This document shows, piece after piece, positions 41,188-49,827 of a DNA stretch of 64,000 nucleotides. This DNA is from JAPLHP01 sp963720375. GTDB lineage: Bacteria > Chloroflexota > Dehalococcoidia > UBA2247 > RBG-13-53-26. The notes below the pieces were generated by a model. It made no database searches. It was not told the origin of the DNA and saw only the letters and a list, made by a program, of their open reading frames with translations. The translations under genes and the position numbers were made by a program. Position 1 is the stretch's first letter; each line of letters starts with the position of its first letter. The DNA is taken from positions 71,161 to 135,160 of the forward strand of contig CAVRFM010000008.1 of NCBI GenBank assembly GCA_963720375.1, in the 5' to 3' direction.

Positions 41188-42897
41188 GTGACCACTGCAG
41201 GATCTTCGAGAAGCCCTTCAGAAATCCCCGGGTCTAAAGACATGTCAGGCGACCATAGAGTAGCGACCAGTGACGATGTCGAGGTATCCACCTACCTCGA
41301 AATAGCCAAGAAGAAGGGGGGGGAACAGCCCATCCTTCAGAAGGCCCCAGCCCCTGGTGGCGAGCGTGAGGCAGTGGTCATCTTCGATTTCGGTTCCCAG
41401 TACAGCATGCTCATCGCCCGTCGCGTCCGCGAGTGCCAGGTATACTGCGAGATCGTGCCCCACGACACCCCCTGGAAGAACATCGCCCATCTGAATCCCA
41501 AAGGTTTCATCCTCTCCGGCGGCCCGGCTAGTGTCTATGAGCCGGGGGCCCCTCTGGCTCCATCCTACATCTATGAGAGCGGGGTGCCGGTGCTGGGCAT
41601 CTGTTACGGCATGCACGCTATGGCTCAGCAACTGGGGGGAAAGGTAGTTCGGCAGACAAAGCGGGAATATGGACACGCCACCCTGCACCAAGGCGCAGAT
41701 TCACCCCTCCTCGCTTACCTACCCTTCTCAATGCCAGTGTGGATGAGCCATGGCGACCAGGTGGTGGAGATGCCACCTGGCTTCACTGCCCTCGCCTACA
41801 CGGACAACTGCCCTGTTGCTGTCATGGGCAACGATCAGGGGTTCTTCGGTTTGCAGTTTCACCCCGAGGTAGCCCATACACCGGATGGGAAAACCGTCTT
41901 GAAGAACTTCCTCTACAATGTCTGCGGCTGCCAGGGCAACTGGACAGCAAGGAGCTTTATCACCGAAAGTATCGAGAAGATCACCCAACAGGTAGGCACA
42001 GGGAAAGTCATCTGCGCTCTCTCCGGAGGAGTTGATTCCGCCGTTGCCGCCACCCTGATTCACCATGCAGTAGGCGACCAGTTGACCTGCATCTTTGTCA
42101 ACAATGGCCTGTTGCGCAGGGAAGAGGCGGAGCGGACTATAAACGCCTTCCGAAAGAACCTGAAGATGAACATCGTTTATGTGAATGCCACAGATAGATT
42201 CCTGGAGCGCCTGAAGGGCGTGACCGATCCTGAACAAAAGCGCCATGTAGTGGGGGAGGAGTTCATCCGTGTCTTCGAGGAGGAAGCCACCAAGATAGGC
42301 AAAGTGGACTTCCTGGCCCAGGGAACCCTTTACCCTGATGTCATTGAGAGCACCACTCCTGATCTGAAAGCTTCAGCCAGAATAAAGTCCCATCACAACG
42401 TGGGGGGACTGCCTGCCAAGATGGCCCTCAAGCTGCTGGAACCCCTGCGCTACCTCTTTAAAGACGAGGTAAGAAAGGTGGGATTGGCTCTGGGCCTGCC
42501 TGAAGATGTCATCTGGCGGCAACCTTTCCCGGGTCCGGGGTTGTCAGTGCGTATTATCGGCGAGGTTACCCGGGAGCGGCTGGAGGTGCTGAGAGCAGCC
42601 GATTGGATTGTCATGAATGAAATCAAGAAGGCCAACCTTTACCGCCAGATCTGGCAGAGCTTTGCCGTGCTCACTAACATCAGGAGCGTCGGGGTAATGG
42701 GTGACTATAGAACCTACGGCTATCTGGTCGCCATTAGAGCAGTGACCAGCGAAGATGCCATGACCGCTGACTGGGCCCACCTTCCCCCGGAGCTGCTGGC
42801 GCAGATCTCCAACCGTATTGTCAACGAAGTCCCCGGTGTAAACCGAGTGGTGTATGATATATCGTCCAAGCCGCCAGCCACGATTGAATGGGAATGA
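41188..42897 (+). CDS. guaA: GMP synthase (glutamine-hydrolysing)
   Basis: Converts XMP to GMP. The glutamine amidotransferase domain (from AVVIFDFGSQYSMLIARRV, near residue 62) has the nucleophile cysteine in GICYGMHAMAQQLGG and the histidine-glutamate in LQFHPEVAHT. The ATP-pyrophosphatase domain has the P-loop ALSGGVDSAVAATL near 280. The dimerisation end includes FPGPGLSVRIIGEV and NRVVYDISSKPPATIEWE. About 60 N-terminal residues precede the normal family start. GTG at 41188 is the first codon, but an ATG at 41242 is possible. The ferritin-like gene follows 15 bases later. Confidence 0.95.
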   Translation: MTTAGSSRSPSEIPGSKDMSGDHRVATSDDVEVSTYLEIAKKKGGEQPILQKAPAPGGEREAVVIFDFGSQYSMLIARRVRECQVYCEIVPHDTPWKNIAHLNPKGFILSGGPASVYEPGAPLAPSYIYESGVPVLGICYGMHAMAQQLGGKVVRQTKREYGHATLHQGADSPLLAYLPFSMPVWMSHGDQVVEMPPGFTALAYTDNCPVAVMGNDQGFFGLQFHPEVAHTPDGKTVLKNFLYNVCGCQGNWTARSFITESIEKITQQVGTGKVICALSGGVDSAVAATLIHHAVGDQLTCIFVNNGLLRREEAERTINAFRKNLKMNIVYVNATDRFLERLKGVTDPEQKRHVVGEEFIRVFEEEATKIGKVDFLAQGTLYPDVIESTTPDLKASARIKSHHNVGGLPAKMALKLLEPLRYLFKDEVRKVGLALGLPEDVIWRQPFPGPGLSVRIIGEVTRERLEVLRAADWIVMNEIKKANLYRQIWQSFAVLTNIRSVGVMGDYRTYGYLVAIRAVTSEDAMTADWAHLPPELLAQISNRIVNEVPGVNRVVYDISSKPPATIEWE

Positions 42898-42912
42898 AAA
42901 GGAGGAAGAGCG

Positions 42913-43170
42913 ATGCACGACTGCGATGAGGAAATGGGCGAGTTTGATGAAAAGGAAATAGACCTGGAACTGCTCCGGGAGGATGTTATAGGCGAACTGC
43001 AGGCCATCAATCAATACCAGGACCATATTGATACGCTTGATAACGAAGAGGCCAGGCAGATCCTGGGGCACATCCGCGACGATGAAAAGGAGCACTTTGC
43101 CGAGCTGACCAAGCTGATCCAGAAGCTTGATCCCACTCAGGCAGCCAAGTTCAAGAAGGAAGGCCTCTGA
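42913..43170 (+). CDS. Small ferritin-like protein (encapsulated-ferritin type)
   Basis: An 85-residue two-helix ferritin-like protein. LREDVIGELQAINQYQDHID supplies the first glutamate, and ILGHIRDDEKEHFAELTKLI carries the ExxH pair near residue 56. This spacing matches the half-ferritins (EncFtn) that oligomerise to form di-iron ferroxidase sites. EncFtn usually works inside an encapsulin shell, with a short targeting tail. No shell gene is in this window, and the C-terminal PTQAAKFKKEGL does not look like a typical cargo tag. It is likely cotranscribed with guaA; an AAGGAGG precedes the ATG. Confidence 0.75.
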   Translation: MHDCDEEMGEFDEKEIDLELLREDVIGELQAINQYQDHIDTLDNEEARQILGHIRDDEKEHFAELTKLIQKLDPTQAAKFKKEGL

Positions 43171-43477
43171 TACCGAACTATCTCGCCATGTGAAGGCATC
43201 GCGAAACAGGCAGATCTCGTCATGACTTCAAGCTTAAAAGAGGAGTAAGGGTTTCCCGCATTTGCATCCACTAGCAGGTGCCAATGGAGCGGCGTCTACA
43301 ACATCCTGCGGCCGATATCACACAGGTACTCTTTAACGCTAGCGATGAACCGAAGCCTGGGAAACATGGGGGTTCCCCACATATTCAGACAGCGACACTG
43401 CTATAAAAACGCTCTCTACAGATTTCAAGTATTCGCATATCAAAGCCAAAGTCTGGTGAACTCTTGGAGGTAGAACT
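43171..43477. other. Intergenic stretch, nothing recognised
   Basis: About 307 bases between the ferritin-like gene and purD. I see no gene longer than a few codons. Weak dyads occur (for instance GGGAA...TTCCC near 43358-43376), but no known riboswitch or terminator. Confidence 0.4.
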
Positions 43478-44740
43478 GTGAACGTAATGGTCATCGGGAA
43501 TGGCGCTCGGGAGCACGCCCTGGTGTGGAAGCTCAAACAAAGCCCAAAGGCAGGTAAGATTTATGTTGCTCCAGGGAACGCCGGAACTGCGGCAATTGCC
43601 GAAAATGTGGATATCCCTGCCGGGGATGTCAAAGCCTTGGCCAAAGCAGCGCAAAAGTATCAGATAGACCTGACCGTGGTAGGGCCTGAAGCCCCCTTGG
43701 CCTCAGGCGTTGTTGATCTGTTCCAGAAGCTCCGCCTACCCGTCTTCGGCCCCACAAAGGCTGCAGCCCAAATCGAATCCAGCAAGGTATTCTCCAAAAA
43801 CCTGATGCAGAAATATGGCATACCCTGTGCTCAGGGCATGATCTTCTCGTCATATCCAGAGGCCAGGGACTACGTCCAATCTCAGCCAGCCCCCCTGGTC
43901 ATAAAAGCAGATGGCTTGGCAGCAGGCAAGGGGGTCGTCGTAGCCACCTCAAAGAAACAAGCCCTGGAGGCATTGTCCGACGTCATAGAAAGGAAGACTC
44001 TGGGCAATGCCGGCGACAGGGTCATCGTTGAAGAATGCCTCAGCGGCAAAGAGGTAAGCCTGCTCGCCTTTACCGATGGCAAGACTGTCTGTCCTCTTGT
44101 TCCCGCCTGCGACTATAAGCGGGTATTCGATTCTGACCAGGGGCCGAACACCGGCGGCATGGGAAGCTACAGCCCGCCCGGCTTCTTCGATCAATCTCAA
44201 GTCGAAGAGGCACAGCGCACTGTTCTGGAGCCAGCGGTGCAGGCCATGGCCAGCGAAGGTATGCCTTACAAAGGCGTACTCTACGCCGGGCTGATGGTCA
44301 CCCCAGATGGCATCAAAGTGCTGGAGTTCAACGCCAGGTTCGGTGATCCGGAGACTCAAGCCATAATTCCTCGACTCAATACTGACCTGGTGGATATAAT
44401 GCTGGCTGTAATTGAGAGGAAGCTGAACAAGATGAAGATCGAATGGAGCAACGAGGCCTGCGTTGGAGTGGTGATGGCTTCGGGGGGTTATCCGGGAAAA
44501 TATAAGACCGGTTTCCCCATCACGGGACTGGATAAGCTGGACAAAGATATCCTTGTCTTTCATGCCGGAACAACTGTTAAAGAGGGCGCAGTCACCAATG
44601 GAGGCAGGGTGCTGACAGTGGCAGCCAAGGGCAAGACATTAACCGATGCGCGAGCCAAGGTCTATGCCAACATACCACGCATCCATTTCGAAGGCTGCCA
44701 CTACCGAAGAGACATCGCCGCCAGAGAGGCGGCCTTATAA
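43478..44740 (+). CDS. purD: Phosphoribosylamine-glycine ligase
   Basis: ATP-grasp enzyme joining glycine to phosphoribosylamine, the second step of purine synthesis. It has 420 residues. Family segments are MVIGNGAREHALVWKL at the start, IKADGLAAGKGVVVA near residue 141, PNTGGMGSYSP near 222, and the ATP-grasp metal site EFNARFGDPETQ near 285. The start is GTG with a GGAGG nearby. It heads a long same-strand run that includes the t6A genes, purE and purB. Confidence 0.96.
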   Translation: MNVMVIGNGAREHALVWKLKQSPKAGKIYVAPGNAGTAAIAENVDIPAGDVKALAKAAQKYQIDLTVVGPEAPLASGVVDLFQKLRLPVFGPTKAAAQIESSKVFSKNLMQKYGIPCAQGMIFSSYPEARDYVQSQPAPLVIKADGLAAGKGVVVATSKKQALEALSDVIERKTLGNAGDRVIVEECLSGKEVSLLAFTDGKTVCPLVPACDYKRVFDSDQGPNTGGMGSYSPPGFFDQSQVEEAQRTVLEPAVQAMASEGMPYKGVLYAGLMVTPDGIKVLEFNARFGDPETQAIIPRLNTDLVDIMLAVIERKLNKMKIEWSNEACVGVVMASGGYPGKYKTGFPITGLDKLDKDILVFHAGTTVKEGAVTNGGRVLTVAAKGKTLTDARAKVYANIPRIHFEGCHYRRDIAAREAAL

Positions 44741-44807
44741 TCTAGTTGCAGCATATCAAGGCTAAGTACTCCCAGAGACTTATTTTCGTTCAGAGGAATA
44801 GTCAACA

Positions 44808-45320
44808 GTGTCCGGAACAACGCTCAAGAGAAACTCCAGGATCAAGATGAGGAAACGCCTGTGTCTGACAAGCAGCCCTTCGGCCACACAGGAGCTCGGC
44901 AGGAGAATAGGTGAAAAGCTTGGTCCCGGCAGCATCATCGCCCTGATAGGGGAACTCGGCTGCGGGAAGACGTGTTTTACGAAAGGCCTGTGCGCCGGAC
45001 TCGGCATTCCCAAACGGTGCGTGAACAGCCCCACGTTCGCTTTCGTCAATGAATATGAAGGCAGACTCCCTGTGTTCCACCTCGACCTGTATCGGCTGGA
45101 AAATGCGGCCATGGGTCTTGAAGTGGGAATATTGGACTATTTTACCAGGGCTGCATCAGGGGTGGCCATAATAGAGTGGGCAGATAAAATACTTCCGCTC
45201 CTCCCTGATAATCACTTGGCGGTGGAGTTCTCTGTCCTTTCTCTCAGAAAGCGCGAGATAGTGCTCACCGCCTTCGGCGAGAGCTTTGGCAAACTGCTTG
45301 ATGAACTGGGCAACCTATGA
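44808..45320 (+). CDS. tsaE: tRNA t6A synthesis ATPase TsaE
   Basis: P-loop ATPase needed by the TsaB-TsaD complex to make threonylcarbamoyladenosine at tRNA position 37. The P-loop is LIGELGCGKTCFTKG near residue 47, followed by NSPTFAFVNEY, HLDLYRL and VAIIEWADK. From GTG 44808 it has 170 residues; a start at the ATG 44847 gives 157, closer to the family norm. The tsaB start overlaps the tsaE stop by four bases (ATGA). Confidence 0.95.
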   Translation: MSGTTLKRNSRIKMRKRLCLTSSPSATQELGRRIGEKLGPGSIIALIGELGCGKTCFTKGLCAGLGIPKRCVNSPTFAFVNEYEGRLPVFHLDLYRLENAAMGLEVGILDYFTRAASGVAIIEWADKILPLLPDNHLAVEFSVLSLRKREIVLTAFGESFGKLLDELGNL

Positions 45321-46033
45321 AAATACTGGGGTTTGATACTTCAAGTCTCTCCAACACCATCGGCTTGATCGATGGCGATCTGGTGCTGGCAGAGCTCTCC
45401 TGGGAGGCCAGGGACAATTCGCTTCAGAGGATAATCCTTAATATCGACCTGGTGCTGAAACGCGGCGGGCTCACTCTGGCAGAGGTCGACGGGCTGGCGG
45501 TAGGCATAGGACCCGGGTCATGGACCGGGCTGAGAGTAGGGGTAACGGTAGCCAAGACCCTGGCTTATGCAGCCAATAGACCTGTCTGCGGTATATCATC
45601 CCTGGAGGCTCTGGCATATCAAGCCAGAAATGCACCCAGCCTCCTATGTCCGCTTATCGATGCCGGCAAAGAGAATATTTATGCCGCTTTCTACCGTCCC
45701 ATGGGGAAAAACCTTGCCAGAAAAGGCGAGTATTATGTGGGCAGCATAAAGGAACTAACCAGGATCATCAAGGAACCCACCCTCTTCCTGGGGAAGCCAG
45801 CACATCTTTATCGCCAGATCATAGCCAGGGAACTGGGCTCTCTGGCGAACTTCGGCAGTCCATCAGACTCCCCGAGCGGGTGCGTGTTCGCCTGGCTGTC
45901 TCTGCCCCGCTTCGAAAGAGGTAATACCGATGATGCCCTCTCCCTGGTGCCCTTATACTTAAAGGAATCTCTAGCCCAGGCATTGCTGCTCAAACGGCAA
46001 CAAGAATCATCAGGCAAATCTCCCGCATCTTGA
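45317..46033 (+). CDS. tsaB: t6A synthesis protein TsaB
   Basis: A 238-residue ASKHA-fold partner of TsaD. ILGFDTSSLSNTIGLID is the N-terminal nucleotide-like strand, followed by GLAVGIGPGSWTGLRVGVTVAKTLAYA near residue 54, the family's most typical stretch. TsaB itself is catalytically degenerate and acts as a dimerisation platform. It overlaps tsaE by four bases. Confidence 0.94.
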   Translation: MKILGFDTSSLSNTIGLIDGDLVLAELSWEARDNSLQRIILNIDLVLKRGGLTLAEVDGLAVGIGPGSWTGLRVGVTVAKTLAYAANRPVCGISSLEALAYQARNAPSLLCPLIDAGKENIYAAFYRPMGKNLARKGEYYVGSIKELTRIIKEPTLFLGKPAHLYRQIIARELGSLANFGSPSDSPSGCVFAWLSLPRFERGNTDDALSLVPLYLKESLAQALLLKRQQESSGKSPAS

Positions 46034-46048
46034 GTGTTACGGATTAAC

Positions 46049-47053
46049 ATGTTGATTCTGGGTATTGAAACATCCTGTGACGAGACGTCGGCGGCTCTGG
46101 TCGCAGATGGCACTATCCTTTCCAATGTCATCGCCTCACAGATAGACCTGCATGCCAGATTCGGTGGTGTGGTCCCGGAGGTGGCCTCCAGACAACATGT
46201 AGAGGCTATCGGCTATGTCACCAGAGAAGCCATCGATTCAGCCAGGAAAACGCTCTCAGAAATAGAGGCCATCGCTGTCACTTCAAGGCATGGCTTGATC
46301 GGCTCCCTCATCGTAGGGGTGTCAGCCGCCAAATCCCTGGCCTATGCCCTCAAAGTGCCACTGGTAGGCATACATCACATCGAAGGACATATCTTTGCCA
46401 ATATCCTTAGTAACCCGGAGATGCCTCTGCCACATGTTTGTCTGACCGTCTCCGGCGGGCACACCATGCTTGTTTATGTCAAGGATATGTGCCAATATGA
46501 GGTGATGGGCAACACACTGGATGACGCCGCCGGTGAGGCCTTCGACAAGGTCGCCAAATTCCTCGGACTCGGTTTCCCTGGTGGACCTGCAATAGAGAAG
46601 CTCTCAGTTCAGGGAAACAAATCGGCCTTCGCTCTTCCCAGGCCGTTGGGGCGCAGCCGATCCTTCGATTTCAGCTTCAGCGGCTTAAAGACCGCCGTGG
46701 TCAATATGTTTAAAGATAAGGACAGGGAAACACTCCCCCTGCCGGACATTGCCGCCAGTTTTCAGGAAGCCGTCGTAGATGTTCTGGTATCCAAGACCCT
46801 CCAGGCTGCCCAGCACAAAATGGTACCTGCCGTCAGTGTTACCGGAGGGGTGTCCATCAACAGACGACTGAGAGAATCGTTCTCAGACGCCTGCCGCCGT
46901 GAAGGTCTCCGTGTTTTCTTCCCTCAGCTTGACCTGTGTACAGACAATGCAGCTATGGTAGCTGCCGCCGGCGCTGCCAGGTTGAAATACGGAGAAGTGT
47001 CCGGACTCGATCTCAACGCCGTCCCCAGCGCCCCCCTCGAGAGTGCCGGATGA
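46049..47053 (+). CDS. tsaD: tRNA N6-threonylcarbamoyltransferase TsaD
   Basis: Catalytic ASKHA enzyme that moves threonylcarbamoyl to A37 of tRNAs reading ANN codons. It has 334 residues from the ATG at 46049. LGIETSCDETSAALV starts the protein, and the metal-binding HHIEGHIFANIL (HxxxH) lies near residue 110. SGGHTMLV, DAAGEAFDKVAKFLGLGFPGGP, SFSGLKTAV and TGGVSINRRLR follow. The usual GVVPEVASRQHV is present. The ATG is preferred over the GTG at 46034 because it begins the first strand. tsaC overlaps its stop by ATGA. Confidence 0.96.
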   Translation: MLILGIETSCDETSAALVADGTILSNVIASQIDLHARFGGVVPEVASRQHVEAIGYVTREAIDSARKTLSEIEAIAVTSRHGLIGSLIVGVSAAKSLAYALKVPLVGIHHIEGHIFANILSNPEMPLPHVCLTVSGGHTMLVYVKDMCQYEVMGNTLDDAAGEAFDKVAKFLGLGFPGGPAIEKLSVQGNKSAFALPRPLGRSRSFDFSFSGLKTAVVNMFKDKDRETLPLPDIAASFQEAVVDVLVSKTLQAAQHKMVPAVSVTGGVSINRRLRESFSDACRREGLRVFFPQLDLCTDNAAMVAAAGAARLKYGEVSGLDLNAVPSAPLESAG

Positions 47054-48060
47054 ATCACCAAACCCTGATGATAGAGGTCAATCCCGCAGACCCTGATAAT
47101 GAGGTTATCAGCAGAGCAGCCGAGGTACTAAGGAGAGGAGGACTGGTGGCCTTTCCTACCGAAACAGTCTACGGGCTGGGAGCAGACGCCCTGAATCCCG
47201 AGGCAGTGAAAAAAATATTCGTCGCCAAAGGAAGACCTCCGGACAACCCCATAATAGTCCATGTCGCCGCATTGGAAGATCTGGGTGTCCTCACGGATGA
47301 TGTTTTACCTGAGGCAATTCCGCTGATGAAGCGGTACTGGCCCGGGCCCTTAACACTGATCTTCAAGAAGTCCGACAGGGTGCCCGCCACTGTGACGGGC
47401 GGGCAGGACACGGTAGCCGTCAGGATGCCCAGGAACAATATCGCTCTCGCTCTGATCAGAGCCCTCGGCCATCCCATTGCCGCCCCCAGCGCCAACCTGT
47501 CGGGGCGTCCCAGCACCACTACCGGCAGACATGTTTTCCAGGACCTGGACGGGAAGATCGATCTGATCCTCGACGGCGGCCCCGTTGAGGTAGGGCTGGA
47601 ATCTACCGTGCTGGACATCTCCCGTCGGCCTCCGGTCATACTGAGGCCCGGGGCAATAACGCCGGAGGAATTGGAGCCCCTCATTGGCAAAGTGATTATG
47701 GGTACGGGGGAAAAGGCTCTAAGACGCTCTCCAGGCACCAGTTATCGACACTACAGTCCCAGGGCACGGGTCACTCTGGTGGAAGAGGCCAACCCGGAAG
47801 CAATGACGCGGTTGGTTGAGCAATGCACCAGGAAAGGGAGCAGGGTAGGAGTAGTCGCCCGCCAAGCACCTTCCCCTCAGAATAACAGAGTAATCGTGAG
47901 GTTGATGCCACAGGAGCTCAAGGCATATGCCAGACAGATGTTCGCCATAATGCGCGAACTGGATGAACTGGGCGTGGACGAGATAATAATAGAGAAAGTG
48001 GAGGAAAAGGGAATGGGGGTCGCTATAATGGACCGCTTGAGAAGAGCAGCTTCACGTTGA
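47050..48060 (+). CDS. tsaC: L-threonylcarbamoyladenylate synthase (Sua5 type)
   Basis: Makes threonylcarbamoyl-AMP from threonine, bicarbonate and ATP for the TsaD step. It has 336 residues: a YrdC-like catalytic domain (LRRGGLVAFPTETVYGLGADA near 27, KGRPPDNPIIVHV near 60, PSANLSGRPSTT near 145) plus a C-terminal Sua5 domain introduced by SPGTSYRHYSPRARVTLV near 225. The ATG at 47050 overlaps the tsaD stop by four bases. With tsaE, tsaB and tsaD directly upstream, the whole bacterial t6A set lies in one operon. Confidence 0.95.
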   Translation: MNHQTLMIEVNPADPDNEVISRAAEVLRRGGLVAFPTETVYGLGADALNPEAVKKIFVAKGRPPDNPIIVHVAALEDLGVLTDDVLPEAIPLMKRYWPGPLTLIFKKSDRVPATVTGGQDTVAVRMPRNNIALALIRALGHPIAAPSANLSGRPSTTTGRHVFQDLDGKIDLILDGGPVEVGLESTVLDISRRPPVILRPGAITPEELEPLIGKVIMGTGEKALRRSPGTSYRHYSPRARVTLVEEANPEAMTRLVEQCTRKGSRVGVVARQAPSPQNNRVIVRLMPQELKAYARQMFAIMRELDELGVDEIIIEKVEEKGMGVAIMDRLRRAASR

Positions 48061-48125
48061 ACGCCTTGCAGTCCGGCAGACTCCCGAACTTAGCGACGAA
48101 ACTGGAAAACTAGAGGATCCCGCGC

Positions 48126-49280
48126 ATGGCACATTCCTTCAACCACTCCTATGACGTCGTTATCATCGGCGCAGGACCAGCCGGGTCCACCCTGGGCTAC
48201 GAGCTGGCCAAGAAGGGGATAGACGTGCTCATCCTGGAGAAAGAGCGACTGCCTCGATATAAACCCTGCGCCGGAGGGATCACCGTCAAGACAGCCAAGC
48301 TGCTTGGCTTCGACTTCAGTCCGGTAGTGCGGGATACAGTGCAAGGGGCCAGGGTAGCTTACAAGAATAGCAGAGCCTTCACCAAATGGTATGACAAACC
48401 CCTGATTTACATGGTGATGCGCAGTGACTTCGATCACCTCCTGGTCCAGAGAGCCAGGGAGGCAGGGGCAGTGGTAATGGAAAATGAAAAGGCCTGCCAG
48501 ATAGAGGCAAACGGTCAGGGAGCCAAGGTCACAACCACGAACCATACTTTTACGGCACAGGTTCTCGCTGGCGCAGATGGCGCAAGGAGCGTGGTTGCTG
48601 CCGGTGCCGGCCTGATGCAGAATATAGACTTTGGCATTGGCATGGAAGCAGAGATTTCAGTTCCAACTGAAAAATTGCTACAATGGGACTCTCTGGTGGG
48701 ATTGAACCTGGGGCACATTCGGGGGGGATATGGTTGGGTCTTTCCCAAGAGGGACCATCTATCAGTGGGGATAGGAGGCCCGCTCCGCCAAGTGAAAAGG
48801 CTCAGGTCCGGATACCAGGCAGTGTTGAAGTCATACGGTCTGGAAAATCAATCGGTCACCAGGTTAAGGAGTCACTATCTGCCGGTGCGCAAGAAGGGAA
48901 TGGCGATCCAATCGAAAAGAGTCCTGTTGCTCGGGGATGCCGCCGGCTTGGTGGACCCGCTGACCGGTGAGGGTATCTATCATGCCGTCAAGAGCGCTCA
49001 AATTGCCGCCCCGGCTATCAGCCGATGTTTGCAGAGAGGTGACACGGAACTTAAAGACTATGAGGATGCGGTGAACAGAGAGATAATGCCCGAGCTGAAA
49101 GCCGCCCGGGCCTTCACACGGCTCTTCACCTGGTCCCCCTGGTTGTATTTCGGTCTCGTGGAGCGGAGCGACCGCCTCTGGAGGGCTTGCTGCCGCGTGC
49201 TGCGGGGTGAGGAATCCTACATCACCATCAGGGAGAGAGTTGAGCCTTTTGAAGGTCTCCTGGACTTATTAAGTATATGA
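48126..49280 (+). CDS. Geranylgeranyl-reductase-family FAD protein
   Basis: A 384-residue flavoprotein with the FAD motif VVIIGAGPAGSTLGYELAKKG at about residues 10-30 and the family hallmark KPCAGGI near 54. The second FAD contact is RVLLLGDAAGLVDPLTGEGIYHA near 270. Relatives reduce isoprenoid double bonds of chlorophyll, archaeal lipids or menaquinone. In a bacterium without visible photosynthesis genes here, quinone or lipid side-chain reduction is the likely role. It lies between tsaC and purE on the same strand. Confidence 0.9.
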   Translation: MAHSFNHSYDVVIIGAGPAGSTLGYELAKKGIDVLILEKERLPRYKPCAGGITVKTAKLLGFDFSPVVRDTVQGARVAYKNSRAFTKWYDKPLIYMVMRSDFDHLLVQRAREAGAVVMENEKACQIEANGQGAKVTTTNHTFTAQVLAGADGARSVVAAGAGLMQNIDFGIGMEAEISVPTEKLLQWDSLVGLNLGHIRGGYGWVFPKRDHLSVGIGGPLRQVKRLRSGYQAVLKSYGLENQSVTRLRSHYLPVRKKGMAIQSKRVLLLGDAAGLVDPLTGEGIYHAVKSAQIAAPAISRCLQRGDTELKDYEDAVNREIMPELKAARAFTRLFTWSPWLYFGLVERSDRLWRACCRVLRGEESYITIRERVEPFEGLLDLLSI

Positions 49281-49296
49281 GCAGGTGAGGTTAGAA

Positions 49297-49779
49297 ATGA
49301 CAAATCCTAAACAAGCTATGCCTATCGTCGGGGTGGTAATGGGCAGCCGGTCTGACGAACCTCTAATGAAAACGACATTGGACATGCTGGAGGAACTGGG
49401 GATTCCCTACGAGGTTCGGGTCATCTCCGCCCACCGCACACCTGAGAAGGCCCGCGAATACGGTCTCAAGGCCCAGGAGCGAGGGCTGGAGGTCATCATT
49501 GCCGGCGCCGGGGCAGCCGCCCATCTCCCCGGCGTGCTCGCCAGTTGGACTACCCTTCCTGTTATCGGCGTCCCTCTGCCCACCAGCGACCTGAAGGGCG
49601 TCGACAGCCTGCTTTCCATCATTCAGATGCCGGGCGGGGTCCCCGTAGCCTGCGTAGCCATCGGTTCCGCCGGAGCCAAGAACGCCGCTCTCTTCGCCGC
49701 CCAGATACTGGGGCTGAAGCACGACGGGATAAGGGAAGCCTATGCAGCATATCGGAGAAAATTGGCACAGGGGAGTTGA
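49297..49779 (+). CDS. purE: N5-carboxyaminoimidazole ribonucleotide mutase
   Basis: A 160-residue PurE. The substrate loop VVMGSRSDEPLMK lies near residue 14, VISAHRTPEKAREYG near 42 and IIAGAGAAAHLPGVLAS near 68. Features match class I, which rearranges N5-CAIR to CAIR and needs PurK, not seen in the window. The ATG at 49297 has a GTGAGG six bases upstream; the first in-frame GTG at 49285 is less likely. purB follows in the operon. Confidence 0.95.
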   Translation: MTNPKQAMPIVGVVMGSRSDEPLMKTTLDMLEELGIPYEVRVISAHRTPEKAREYGLKAQERGLEVIIAGAGAAAHLPGVLASWTTLPVIGVPLPTSDLKGVDSLLSIIQMPGGVPVACVAIGSAGAKNAALFAAQILGLKHDGIREAYAAYRRKLAQGS

Positions 49780-49827
49780 TCCGGAAACCTATTTTAACTC
49801 TGACTGCAATCAGAACGGGAGTGAGAG

